Shown in pieces: positions 37,469 to 45,849 of a DNA stretch of 64,000 bases. The stretch covers positions 62,001 through 126,000 of the forward strand of contig CAMBFZ010000001.1 in the NCBI GenBank assembly GCA_945866125.1, written 5' to 3'. Position numbers and translations under genes: made by a program. Each line of letters starts with the position of its first letter. Within the stretch, counting starts at the first letter, position 1. This DNA is from Bordetella parapertussis (GTDB lineage Bacteria > Pseudomonadota > Gammaproteobacteria > Burkholderiales > Burkholderiaceae_D). The notes beneath the pieces were generated by a model. It searched no databases, had not been told where the DNA came from, and saw only the letters and a program-made list of their open reading frames with translations.

Positions 37469-38092
37469 ATGCTCACGGACACGTTTATTGCCGCTTTTGA
37501 TCGAAGTCTTCGGGTGATTTCTGGCGTTAGTACCGCGCACCGCCCCAATCCAGCCTCTTCGCTCCCTGTCGGTTCGTTGATCGAGCAAGATCGCCGGCAG
37601 AGCGCGGGCCTTATGCGAGTGAATCATGTGGGAGAGGTGTGCGCGCAGGCCTTGTATGAAGCGCAAAGCCGCTTTGCGCGTTCTGATGCTACAAAGCAAC
37701 AGTTTGCATTGGCAGGGCAGGAGGAGATGGATCATCTGGCCTGGACGGCCGAACGGCTCGCGGAGCTCGGTGCCCGCCCTAGTGTGCTGAATCCGCTGTG
37801 GTACGCGGGTTCCTATCTGTTAGGTGCGATGGCCGCCAAACTTGGTGATGCGACGAGCCTGGGGTTTGTTGTTGAGACGGAGCGTCAGGTTGAGGCGCAT
37901 CTAGATGCGCACTTGCAGGCCTTGCCGGTAGGCGATGTGCGATCACGAGCGATCGTGACGCAGATGCGTGACGATGAAGTGGCGCATGGTGCCGCCGCGC
38001 GTGCGCTGGGTGCAGCAGACGTGCCGTTACCGGTCCGCGTGACTATGCAGGCGATGTCGACCGTGATGACGACAACGGCCTACTATATATAG
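37469..38092 (+). CDS. coq7: Demethoxyubiquinone monooxygenase Coq7
   Basis: Coq7 is the membrane-associated di-iron enzyme that hydroxylates demethoxyubiquinone, a late step in ubiquinone synthesis. The 207-residue protein has the expected carboxylate and histidine ligands: GEVCAQALYEAQ, EEMDHLAW, ETERQVEAHLDAH and DDEVAHGA. Length fits the bacterial family. The gene is divergent from the porin and convergent with the OsmC-like gene. I found no strong ribosome binding site before the ATG. Confidence 0.94.
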   Translation: MLTDTFIAAFDRSLRVISGVSTAHRPNPASSLPVGSLIEQDRRQSAGLMRVNHVGEVCAQALYEAQSRFARSDATKQQFALAGQEEMDHLAWTAERLAELGARPSVLNPLWYAGSYLLGAMAAKLGDATSLGFVVETERQVEAHLDAHLQALPVGDVRSRAIVTQMRDDEVAHGAAARALGAADVPLPVRVTMQAMSTVMTTTAYYI

Positions 38093-38122
38093 TGGTGGTC
38101 GCTAGGCCCGTGCGGCGAGGGG

Positions 38123-38575
38123 CTATGAGATCGCGGCCTGATCCGGCTCAGCGGCGTCGTCAATGATCTCGAATGAATGACTGAGCGTGGCAGTTTTTTC
38201 CATCATGATCGACGCTGAGCAATACTTTTCGTGCGATAGCTTGATGGCACGTTCGACTAGATTGGCTTTCATATTGCGGCCGCGAACGGTGAAATGAAAA
38301 TGCACTTTGGTGAAGACTTTGGGGTCTTTTTCGGCGCGCTCGGACGTTAAAGTCAGGTCGCAGCCGCGAATGTCCTGGCCGCTTTTGCGCAGGATGACCA
38401 CCACATCATAGGCGGTGCAGCCGCCGGTGCCTGCCAGTACGACTTCCATGGGGCGCGGCGCAAGATTGCGCCCCCCGCCTTCCGGCGCGCCATCCATCGT
38501 GACTAAATGGCCGGAGCCGGTTTCTGCAACAAAGGTCATGCCGGACAAGCCGGTCCAGCGTACGGTGCATTCCAT
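38123..38575 (-). CDS. OsmC/Ohr family protein
   Basis: The 150-residue protein belongs to the OsmC family of thiol-dependent peroxidases. Two conserved cysteines are in place, one in GTGGCTAYDVV and one in HEKYCSAS. The sequence is closest in feel to the YhfA-like branch rather than to Ohr, so the exact substrate is uncertain. It is convergent with coq7. Its upstream side holds the rplM promoter region on the other strand. Confidence 0.85.
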   Translation of the reverse strand: MECTVRWTGLSGMTFVAETGSGHLVTMDGAPEGGGRNLAPRPMEVVLAGTGGCTAYDVVVILRKSGQDIRGCDLTLTSERAEKDPKVFTKVHFHFTVRGRNMKANLVERAIKLSHEKYCSASIMMEKTATLSHSFEIIDDAAEPDQAAIS

Positions 38576-38720
38576 GATGTTTATCGTGTTGAAGTTGAAG
38601 GACAGGCATTATTGTAAAGCGGCCCGCGTCTCAATCCGCGAGATGTCGGATGCGGCAGCGTCGTAAGGGGCAAACTATTTTCATAGAGACAAGCCTGCAG
38701 TGGGCGCGCTGCGCATAAAT

Positions 38721-38750
38721 TTGACGCCAACTCATTGAAAACCTTATAAT
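38721..38750 (+). promoter_or_regulatory. Strong sigma-70 promoter for rplM-rpsI
   Basis: TTGACG and a perfect TATAAT are 18 bases apart. A start near 38757 would give a leader of about 127 bases. This is the clearest promoter in the window, as expected for ribosomal protein genes. Confidence 0.8.
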
Positions 38751-38756
38751 CGCCGG

Positions 38757-38883
38757 TTCCCCGGTTTACTCATGGGGAAAATAAGGCAGCGTCTGTTCAT
38801 CGTGTCGCATCGACTTCCCGGTACGAGGAAGCAAGGGCATAGCGGGCGGAACCACCATTTACCGTAATTTTTTAGGATTCATC
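38757..38883 (+). promoter_or_regulatory. Long 5' leader of rplM
   Basis: Between the predicted start and the rplM ATG lie about 127 bases with no gene. A hairpin is visible, CTTCC and GGAAG around CGGTACGA. L13 operons in some bacteria are self-regulated through a leader; a similar role here is an inference. The rest of 38576-38883 contains only the promoter. Confidence 0.4.
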
Positions 38884-39312
38884 ATGAAAACCTTCTCCGC
38901 CAAAGGCCACGAGGTCAAGCGCGACTGGTTCGTGATTGACGCGACGGACAAAGTCCTCGGACGTGTTGCCAGCGAAGTGGCACGCCGACTACGCGGCAAG
39001 CATAAGCCAGAGTTCACCCCGCACGTTGACACGGGCGACTTCATTGTTGTTGTGAACGCAGGCAAACTGCGTGTCACCGGCAGCAAAGCTACTGACCGTA
39101 CGTATTTCCGTCACTCCGGTTATCCGGGCGGCATTTACGAAACCAATTTCAAGAAAATGCAAGAGCGTTTTCCTGGTCGTGCACTCGAAAAAGCAGTCAA
39201 GGGCATGCTGCCCAAAGGCCCGCTCGGTTACGCGATGATCAAGAAGCTGAAGGTCTATGCAGATGGCACCCATCCGCACGCCGCGCAGCAGCCCAAGGCT
39301 CTCGAATTCTAA
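38884..39312 (+). CDS. rplM: 50S ribosomal protein L13
   Basis: L13 is an early-assembly protein of the large ribosomal subunit that binds 23S rRNA. The 142-residue protein has the family segments WFVIDATDKVLGRVAS near the N-terminus and GMLPKGPLGYAMIKKLKVY near the C-terminus. It is followed nine bases later by rpsI, the conserved L13-S9 pair. Confidence 0.98.
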   Translation: MKTFSAKGHEVKRDWFVIDATDKVLGRVASEVARRLRGKHKPEFTPHVDTGDFIVVVNAGKLRVTGSKATDRTYFRHSGYPGGIYETNFKKMQERFPGRALEKAVKGMLPKGPLGYAMIKKLKVYADGTHPHAAQQPKALEF

Positions 39313-39321
39313 GGAACAGAC

Positions 39322-39714
39322 ATGATCGGTAACTACAACTACGGAACCGGCCGTCGCAAAAGTGCAGTGGCCCGTGTTTTCATCAAGGTCGGCACCGGCA
39401 AGATTACTGTTAACGGCAAAGCCGCTAACGATTATTTTTCCCGCGAAACCGGCTTGATGGTCATTCGCCAACCACTCGAACTCACTAACAACGTCGAACG
39501 CTTTGACATCATGGTCAATGTGCATGGCGGCGGCGAGTCCGGTCAGGCAGGCGCGGTGCGTCACGGCATCACCCGCGCGCTGATCGATTACGATGCAAGC
39601 TTGAAGCCAGAACTGTCGAAAGCCGGTTTTGTTACGCGCGATGCGCGTGAAGTCGAACGTAAAAAAGTCGGTCTGCGCAAAGCACGTCGCGCAAAGCAAT
39701 TCTCGAAGCGTTAA
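39322..39714 (+). CDS. rpsI: 30S ribosomal protein S9
   Basis: S9 is a small-subunit protein whose basic tail reaches the P-site tRNA. The 130-residue protein contains YGTGRRKSAVARV at the N-terminus and ends in the conserved basic tail with KARRAKQFSKR. It is cotranscribed with rplM and followed by a terminator. Confidence 0.98.
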   Translation: MIGNYNYGTGRRKSAVARVFIKVGTGKITVNGKAANDYFSRETGLMVIRQPLELTNNVERFDIMVNVHGGGESGQAGAVRHGITRALIDYDASLKPELSKAGFVTRDAREVERKKVGLRKARRAKQFSKR

Positions 39715-39734
39715 TCCGCGGATTCAACCGAGTC

Positions 39735-39767
39735 AAAGCCGCCGGGTTTGCGCCTGGCGGCTTTTTT
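39735..39767 (+). terminator. Intrinsic terminator after rpsI
   Basis: AAAGCCGCC and GGCGGCTTT pair across a 12-base loop and are followed by a T run. It ends the rplM-rpsI transcript just before argC. Confidence 0.85.
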
Positions 39768-39786
39768 GTGAGCGAAGGAAATACAG

Positions 39787-40830
39787 ATGATCAAAATAGG
39801 CATTGTTGGCGGCACCGGCTACACGGGCGTCGAATTGCTGCGCATTTTGGCAGCGCATCCGCAGGCGCAACTAACCGCGATTACCTCGCGCAAAGAAGAC
39901 GGCATGCCGGTCGCCGAGATGTTTCCGTCGCTGCGCGGGCATGTGTCCTTGGCGTTTTCTGCGCCGGAAAAAGCGCGGCTCGATCAATGCGATGTGGTCT
40001 TCTTTGCGACGCCCCACGGTGTGGCGATGGCGCAGGCGGGCGAGCTCTTGGCCGCAGGCGTTAAGGTCATCGATCTGGCTGCTGACTTTCGCCTGAAAGA
40101 TATCGCCCTGTTCGAGCAATGGTATGGGATGCCGCATAGCTGCCCCGATCTGCTGGCCGAGGCCGTCTATGGTTTGCCCGAAGTGAACCGCGACGCGATT
40201 CGTCAGGCCCGCTTGATCGGGCTGCCCGGCTGCTATCCGACCTCGATGCAATTAGGTCTGGCGCCGTTGCTAGCGCAAGGTGCGCCCTTGGTGAATGAAG
40301 CAGCGCTGATTGCTGACTGCAAATCGGGCGTCTCCGGTGCGGGTCGCAAGGCCGAGATACCGACGCTTCTGGCCGAAGCCGCCGACAATTTCAAAGCTTA
40401 CGGCGTCAAAGGTCATCGTCACTTACCTGAGACCGTGCAGGGTCTCGAAGCGATCGCAGGACGCAAGATCGGGCTAACCTTTGTGCCGCATCTGGTGCCG
40501 ATGATTCGCGGTATTCATTCAACGCTCTATGCGCAGATACTGCCCGAGGCACGCGCCACCGATTTTCAGGCGCTGTTCGAAGCCCACTATCGGGACGCGC
40601 CTTTTGTTGACGTGATGCCACCTGGCAGCCACCCTGAGACCCGCTCCGTCCGCGCTTCCAACATGCTGCGGATTGCGCTGCATCGTCCTGCCGGTAGTGA
40701 GCAGCTGGTGATTTTGGTGGTCGAAGACAATCTCGTCAAAGGTGCTGCAGGGCAGGGGGTGCAGTGCATGAATCTGATGTTCGGTCTGGATGAAACCACC
40801 GGCTTGCGGCATGTGCCGGTGATGCCGTAG
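39787..40830 (+). CDS. argC: N-acetyl-gamma-glutamyl-phosphate reductase ArgC
   Basis: ArgC makes N-acetylglutamate semialdehyde with NADPH in arginine synthesis. The 347-residue protein has the N-terminal nucleotide-binding loop VGGTGYTGVELLRI and the active-site cysteine in GLPGCYPT. GHRHLPE in the C-terminal half fits the family. It starts just after the rpsI terminator with an AAGGAA site. Together with argJ at 18 kb it shows the acetylated arginine pathway. Confidence 0.96.
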   Translation: MIKIGIVGGTGYTGVELLRILAAHPQAQLTAITSRKEDGMPVAEMFPSLRGHVSLAFSAPEKARLDQCDVVFFATPHGVAMAQAGELLAAGVKVIDLAADFRLKDIALFEQWYGMPHSCPDLLAEAVYGLPEVNRDAIRQARLIGLPGCYPTSMQLGLAPLLAQGAPLVNEAALIADCKSGVSGAGRKAEIPTLLAEAADNFKAYGVKGHRHLPETVQGLEAIAGRKIGLTFVPHLVPMIRGIHSTLYAQILPEARATDFQALFEAHYRDAPFVDVMPPGSHPETRSVRASNMLRIALHRPAGSEQLVILVVEDNLVKGAAGQGVQCMNLMFGLDETTGLRHVPVMP

Positions 40831-40868
40831 TCGCTGCGAAGCCTTGCCCTGCGGCGGTTGTTTGTCAC

Positions 40869-40886
40869 GCTTGCGGCGACGCAAGC
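40869..40886. other. Hairpin with GNRA tetraloop after argC
   Basis: GCTTGCG and CGCAAGC make a perfect seven-base stem closed by GCGA, a GNRA-type loop, in the 172-base gap between argC and the bactofilin gene. No T run follows, so it is not a standard terminator. I see no gene in the gap. Confidence 0.6.
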
Positions 40887-41002
40887 AAGTCCCATACTGT
40901 GCGCGAATTTGTGCCCGATGCGAGCAAAATTGACTGCCTCGCCGGCGCTGCCGCAATCAGTTTTGCAGGCGGCCCGGCCTCCTCCATCTGGGAAGGGCAT
41001 TC

Positions 41003-41398
41003 ATGGTTGGCGAGAAATTGCAACTCAGCGTCGAGAGCATCATTGGGCAATCTTGCCGGGTCGAGGGCAACGTGTTGTTTGGCGGCGGTTTACGGGTCGA
41101 CGGGATCGTGCGGGGCAATGTCTGCGCCGAGCCGGCCGGGGCGGGCTATCTGGTTGTGTCCCCAAAGGGGCGGATTGAAGGCTGCGTTACGGTGGGCAGG
41201 GTTGTGGTCGCTGGCGAGGTCATTGGCGATCTCCATGTAGCCAACAAGGTTGAAATACAGTCGCAAGCGCGCATAATAGGTGCTATTCATTATGTTTCGC
41301 TGGCAATGCAGGCTGGCGCGACCGTATCCGGCCAACTTTGTCATCGGAACGCACCGGCTGAGGTGGCAGATCAGGGGCCGTTGCTGAAATTAGTCTGA
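41003..41398 (+). CDS. Bactofilin (polymer-forming cytoskeletal protein)
   Basis: Bactofilins form nucleotide-free filaments of right-handed beta-helix subunits and guide cell-wall enzymes. The 131-residue protein shows the repeating glycine and hydrophobic pattern of the fold, for example VEGNVLFGGGLRVDGIVRGNV and PKGRIEGCVTVGRVVVAGEVIGD. The terminal tails are short. An M23 endopeptidase, the usual partner class, lies two genes away on the opposite strand. The start codon has only a weak ribosome binding site (GGGAAGGGC further upstream). Confidence 0.88.
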   Translation: MVGEKLQLSVESIIGQSCRVEGNVLFGGGLRVDGIVRGNVCAEPAGAGYLVVSPKGRIEGCVTVGRVVVAGEVIGDLHVANKVEIQSQARIIGAIHYVSLAMQAGATVSGQLCHRNAPAEVADQGPLLKLV

Positions 41399-41472
41399 GC
41401 GTCTGGTCTCAGCGAAAAAAGTAGCGAGCGGCTATACTTCATCTTTGTTGTTTTATTTAGTAGGAGCGTGAC

Positions 41473-41823
41473 ATGAACGCAATCACAGAAATGCCATCCC
41501 CGATTCTCTTTACCGATAGCGCGGCCAATAAAGTTGCCCAGCTGATTGAGGAAGAGGGTAATCCGGATCTCAAGCTTCGCGTCTTTGTGCAGGGTGGCGG
41601 CTGCTCCGGTTTCCAGTACGGCTTCACCTTCGACGAAATCGTCAATGAAGACGACACCACGATGGATAAAAACGGTGTGCAGCTACTGGTCGACTCGATG
41701 AGCTACCAGTATCTGGTCGGTGCCGAGATCGATTACAAAGATGACCTCGAAGGCGCGCAGTTTGTCATCAAAAACCCGAACGCCACCACAACTTGCGGTT
41801 GCGGGTCATCCTTCACTGCCTGA
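41473..41823 (+). CDS. erpA: Iron-sulfur cluster insertion protein ErpA
   Basis: ErpA is an A-type carrier that hands iron-sulfur clusters to apoproteins, including those of isoprenoid synthesis. The 116-residue protein has the three conserved cysteines, one in GGGCSGFQYGF and two in the C-terminal TCGCGSSF. The ATG follows a TAGGAGCG site. It ends at a strong terminator. Confidence 0.95.
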   Translation: MNAITEMPSPILFTDSAANKVAQLIEEEGNPDLKLRVFVQGGGCSGFQYGFTFDEIVNEDDTTMDKNGVQLLVDSMSYQYLVGAEIDYKDDLEGAQFVIKNPNATTTCGCGSSFTA

Positions 41824-41850
41824 TACCGATCACCCAGGTTGTCGCATTAA

Positions 41851-41880
41851 AAAAAAGCGCGGAGTATTCCGCGCTTTTTT
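41851..41880. terminator. Bidirectional terminator after erpA
   Basis: AAAAAAGCGCGGA and TCCGCGCTTTTTT pair perfectly across a four-base loop. It separates erpA from the convergent anmK gene. Confidence 0.92.
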
Positions 41881-41947
41881 GCTTTCAAAATCCGCTCTGC
41901 AGAATATCCAAGATACCCAAGAGGTGATGAAGCAGTAATAAGCCTTC

Positions 41948-43036
41948 TCAGGCCGGATAAAGCGCGCCCAGAATGCGGCTGCCGCGTGCCCCTGTGACGG
42001 CCGGCAGATTGCCCGGTAATCTGTCACAAAAACGTGCTGCCAACCACGCAAAGGCCAGTCCCTCGACGGCACCTGATGCCACACCAAGCGCATCCGTTCG
42101 GGCCACCGGCATCGTTAAGGCCTCTTGTAGCAAGCGCATTAGGTAGGTGTTGCGCGCACCGCCGCCACACACATAGACCCCCGCTGCGTCCGCGGCGCTG
42201 CGCCTGATGGCGTCAGCCAGCGAGGTGGCGGTAAAGGCAGTCAGCGTTGCCTGCACATCCTCAGCACGCAGCGCGGGTAAGTTCTGCAGCTTTGCTGCAA
42301 GCCATTGCGCATGAAACAGGTCGCGCCCAGTACTTTTGGGTGGTGGCAGAGCCAAAAATGGCTCTGCCAATAGCGCCTGCAGCAGGGCAGCGTCAGGTGT
42401 GCCGCTGGCAGCCCAGCGGCCGTCCTCATCAAATGCGGCGCCCTGATGCTGGGCGATCCAGCCGTCCATGAGCAGATTGCCCGGACCCGTATCGAACCCC
42501 GTCACGCTGCCGTCGGATTTCAAAATACTGATATTGCTGATGCCACCGATATTGGCCACCACCCGGGTTTCGGTGTTGCTGCCAAAGACAGCCTGATGAA
42601 AGGCAGGTACCAACGGGGCACCTTGGCCACCGGCGGCCACGTCTCTGCTGCGAAAATCGGCAATCACATCAATGCCGGTCAGCTCTGCCAGCAGCGCAGG
42701 ATTATTGATCTGGCGCGTGTAGCCGCTGGCGGGCAGATGACGAATCGTCTGTCCATGTGCGCCGATTGCACGGACCTGTGCAGCACTAATACGGGCGGAG
42801 TGGAGCAGCGCGTGCACGCAGGCTGCGTAAAGGGCAACGAGCGCGTTGGCAGCCATCGCTTCACGGTGAATTTCATTGGGGCCGGCTGACTGCAAGGCCA
42901 TCAGCTCGTGCTTGAGCGCGGCAGGAAAGGGCACTGTGGCCATTTGCTGCTGGCCGGAAAAGGAAGTGAGTACCCCATCGACACCGTCGAGACTGGTGCC
43001 CGACATCAGGCCGATATAGAAAGGGGACTGGGACAT
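41948..43036 (-). CDS. anmK: Anhydro-N-acetylmuramic acid kinase AnmK
   Basis: AnmK phosphorylates 1,6-anhydro-MurNAc released from turnover of peptidoglycan and so returns it to the precursor pool. The 362-residue protein starts with the nucleotide-binding YIGLMSGTSLDGVDGV and has the ANIGGISNIS segment and GGGARNTYLMRLL near the C-terminus. It follows the M23 endopeptidase gene by 57 bases on the same strand, so cell-wall cutting and recycling genes are adjacent. Confidence 0.95.
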   Translation of the reverse strand: MSQSPFYIGLMSGTSLDGVDGVLTSFSGQQQMATVPFPAALKHELMALQSAGPNEIHREAMAANALVALYAACVHALLHSARISAAQVRAIGAHGQTIRHLPASGYTRQINNPALLAELTGIDVIADFRSRDVAAGGQGAPLVPAFHQAVFGSNTETRVVANIGGISNISILKSDGSVTGFDTGPGNLLMDGWIAQHQGAAFDEDGRWAASGTPDAALLQALLAEPFLALPPPKSTGRDLFHAQWLAAKLQNLPALRAEDVQATLTAFTATSLADAIRRSAADAAGVYVCGGGARNTYLMRLLQEALTMPVARTDALGVASGAVEGLAFAWLAARFCDRLPGNLPAVTGARGSRILGALYPA

Positions 43037-43093
43037 GGGAGGATCAGGAGCGGGATCGGTGAGCGCAGCGCCGTCCTGATCGGGCTGCAGCGC

Positions 43094-44446
43094 TTAGCGC
43101 GATGCGACTTGCACGTCTTGCGGTCTGAGCAGTACGAAGCGGTGCGCCATCTCAGCGGTGACTACGTGGAAGCGCTGCAGATCGACGCCGGCCAATGCCG
43201 CGACTTGGGGCGAGGCAATCGAGCGCGGGTCACGCGCGTCGTTGTTGACTCTAAATTCATAATGCAAATGTGGCCCAGTCGACCAGCCAGTAGTGCCGAC
43301 AAAACCGATCACTTGACCCTGCACGACCCGCGCGCCGCGGCGTAAGCCGGCCACGAGTCGGCTCATGTGCGCATAGGCAGTCGAATAGACATTCCCATGC
43401 TGGAGCACCACCATATTGCCGTAGCCACCCTGGGGTCCCGCAAAATCCACGACGCCATCGCCAGCGGCGCGGATGGGGGTGCCGGTCGGCGCTGCAAAAT
43501 CAATACCCCTGTGTTGCTTCCAAAGCCCCGAGATTGGATGTAGTCGCATCGCAAAGCCAGAGGTCACGCGCGAAAACTCAAGCGGTGATTTGAGAAAGGC
43601 TTTCTTGAGCGAGCGGCCTGCAGGGTCGTAATAGCCTCCCTCAGTGCTGCCCGGTTGGGCAAACCAGACTGCTTGCGAGACCTTGCCGGCATTGCGAAAT
43701 TCAGCAGCTAACACCCGGCCGCTGCGGATTAATTCGCCGCCCAGCCAAAAGCTTTCATACACCACATTGAAGCGGTCGCCACGTCGCAAGTCGGAGCCGA
43801 AGTCGATATCGGTGGAGAACATCTCTACGATCTGGGTGGCCACCGCATCCGGCACTTGCGCCGCGTCGGTGGCAGCAAACAGCGAAGAGCGGATTTCGCC
43901 CGAGCGCATTTCGGTGCGCCGTTCCAGCGCGGTGTCGAGCTCTTGCGCAGCGAAGCCCTCGTTGGTGCGAGTAATGACCAGTTTTCTAGCGTGCTCGTTG
44001 CCTTCTGGCGTAAGTGTGCTGGCAGAGAGCAGTTTGCCCCCTGCGGTCACGGTCGCCTGCACCCGGCGACCTGGTCGCAGCTTGAGCATGGCGCGCGCAG
44101 CAGGATCAGACTTGATAAATGCCGCCGCTTGCGCGTCGTCGACACCGAGCCGGTCAAGCAAGGCGGCCAGACTATCGCCGGCGCGCACGCGCTCTTCGCT
44201 AACAAACTGATGGGATGCGGGGTTGAGGCTGGCAATCTGCGTGGCCAGATCGGGCACGGCTAGCTCTTCGACCAACATCGTCACGGGCAGATCGGCGGCA
44301 TCCGGTAAGGGCGCTACGCCTGCTGCGCCAAAGGCGATAAAAGTCAGCCCCAGCGCGGAGGCAGAGATGACCCGTGTTTTACGGGATGCACGGATTGCCG
44401 ACCATGCGGCGGACCCTGCTTGAAGTAATTTGTCTTTGATGCGCAT
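43094..44446 (-). CDS. M23 family peptidoglycan endopeptidase
   Basis: The 450-residue protein has one N-terminal membrane segment (ISASALGLTFIAFGAAGVA), an opioid-growth-factor/LysM-like periplasmic region with RVRAGDSLAALLDRLGV, and a C-terminal M23 domain with the zinc ligands in HRGIDFAAPTGTPI and HLHYEF. It should cut peptide cross-links in the periplasm. I use the ATG at 44446; the frame continues to a TTG at 44482 without better evidence. Its partner may be the bactofilin encoded nearby. It is divergent from tyrS. Confidence 0.9.
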   Translation of the reverse strand: MRIKDKLLQAGSAAWSAIRASRKTRVISASALGLTFIAFGAAGVAPLPDAADLPVTMLVEELAVPDLATQIASLNPASHQFVSEERVRAGDSLAALLDRLGVDDAQAAAFIKSDPAARAMLKLRPGRRVQATVTAGGKLLSASTLTPEGNEHARKLVITRTNEGFAAQELDTALERRTEMRSGEIRSSLFAATDAAQVPDAVATQIVEMFSTDIDFGSDLRRGDRFNVVYESFWLGGELIRSGRVLAAEFRNAGKVSQAVWFAQPGSTEGGYYDPAGRSLKKAFLKSPLEFSRVTSGFAMRLHPISGLWKQHRGIDFAAPTGTPIRAAGDGVVDFAGPQGGYGNMVVLQHGNVYSTAYAHMSRLVAGLRRGARVVQGQVIGFVGTTGWSTGPHLHYEFRVNNDARDPRSIASPQVAALAGVDLQRFHVVTAEMAHRFVLLRPQDVQVASR

Positions 44447-44577
44447 GCAATAGGCTAGAATTTGGCGTTTTTCGGCGGGCAATACAATAGGCCCGGCTGT
44501 TTCACTCTAAGCAAAAAAACGGAGCCCGCAGTATAACAGACGCGGATTGCGGTTTTTTCTTGCAAATATAAAAATTT

Positions 44578-45849
44578 ATGGACGTCCATTCTTCATCGAA
44601 TAAAGCCGTTGCGAGCCAATCTGGTGCAAGTGCGACAGCGGCGCCTCTTTCTGAGGCGGTAGAGGCTGCCCTTGCCGTTATTAAACGCGGCGCCGAGGAG
44701 CTCCTGATCGAAGCCGAGTTCGCGCAAAAACTTGCCGCCTCCGAGCGCACGGGCACGCCCCTGCGCATCAAACTCGGGCTAGACCCGACGGCGCCCGATT
44801 TGCATTTGGGTCACACTGTTGTTCTCAACAAGATGCGTCAATTGCAAGATCTGGGCCACACCGTGATCTTTCTCATTGGCGACTTCACCTCAATGATTGG
44901 CGACCCATCGGGGCGTAATGTCACGCGGCCGCCCTTGACGCGCGAACAGATCGAAGCCAACGCCAAGACCTATTTTGCGCAGGCCAGTCTGGTGCTTGAC
45001 CCAGCCCGTACCGAAATCCGTTACAACTCCGAATGGTGCGACCCGCTCGGCGCGCGCGGCATGATCCAGCTCTCGGCCCGCTACACGGTGGCGCGCATTC
45101 TCGAACGCGAAGATTTCACCAAGCGATTTAAGGCTGGCACGCCAATCTCGGTGCATGAGCTCTTATACCCGTTGATGCAGGGTTATGACTCCGTTGCGCT
45201 CAAATCTGACCTCGAAATCGGCGGTACCGACCAAAAGTTTAATTTGCTAGTAGGTCGTGAATTACAGAAAGACTACGGACAATCGCCGCAATGCATCCTC
45301 ACCATGCCGCTGCTCGAAGGGCTCGATGGCGTGGAAAAAATGTCCAAATCCAAGGGCAACTACATCGGCATTACCGAGCCGGCCAACACCATGTTTGCCA
45401 AGCTCATGAGTATTTCCGACGTCATGATGTGGCGCTATTACGAGCTACTGTCGTTTCGCAGCATGGCCGAGATTGCGCAATTCAAAGCCGAGGTCGAAGC
45501 AGGCCGCAACCCGCGCGACATCAAAGTGTTGCTCGGCCAGGAAATCGTGACCCGTTTTCATTCCGAGCAGGCAGCCGTGGATGCACTAGCCGACTTCAAC
45601 AACCGCGCCCGCGGCGGCATTCCGGATGACGTCCCCGAGGTCGCCCTCGCCGGTGCGCCGCTAGGAATCGGGCAGTTGCTCAAGCTTGCCAATCTGTGCC
45701 CGTCTTCTTCGGATGCCTTGCGTATGGTCGAGCAGGGTGGCGTGCGAATCGATGGTGCGCCGGTCACGGACAAAGGATTGAAAGTCGCGGCAGGTTGCTT
45801 TGTGGTCCAGGTCGGCAAACGTAAATTTGCGCGAGTCACCTTGTCTTGA
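44578..45849 (+). CDS. tyrS: Tyrosyl-tRNA synthetase
   Basis: TyrS is a class I synthetase that charges tRNA-Tyr. The 423-residue protein has the HIGH-type motif LHLGH in GLDPTAPDLHLGHTVVL and the KMSKS loop in VEKMSKSKGN. A C-terminal S4-like RNA-binding domain ends the chain (LRMVEQGGVRIDGAPV). The first 30 residues before the catalytic fold are not conserved. A weak promoter, TTGGCG and TACAAT 15 bases apart, lies at 44462-44488. Its stop overlaps the dtd start as TTGA. Confidence 0.96.
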   Translation: MDVHSSSNKAVASQSGASATAAPLSEAVEAALAVIKRGAEELLIEAEFAQKLAASERTGTPLRIKLGLDPTAPDLHLGHTVVLNKMRQLQDLGHTVIFLIGDFTSMIGDPSGRNVTRPPLTREQIEANAKTYFAQASLVLDPARTEIRYNSEWCDPLGARGMIQLSARYTVARILEREDFTKRFKAGTPISVHELLYPLMQGYDSVALKSDLEIGGTDQKFNLLVGRELQKDYGQSPQCILTMPLLEGLDGVEKMSKSKGNYIGITEPANTMFAKLMSISDVMMWRYYELLSFRSMAEIAQFKAEVEAGRNPRDIKVLLGQEIVTRFHSEQAAVDALADFNNRARGGIPDDVPEVALAGAPLGIGQLLKLANLCPSSSDALRMVEQGGVRIDGAPVTDKGLKVAAGCFVVQVGKRKFARVTLS

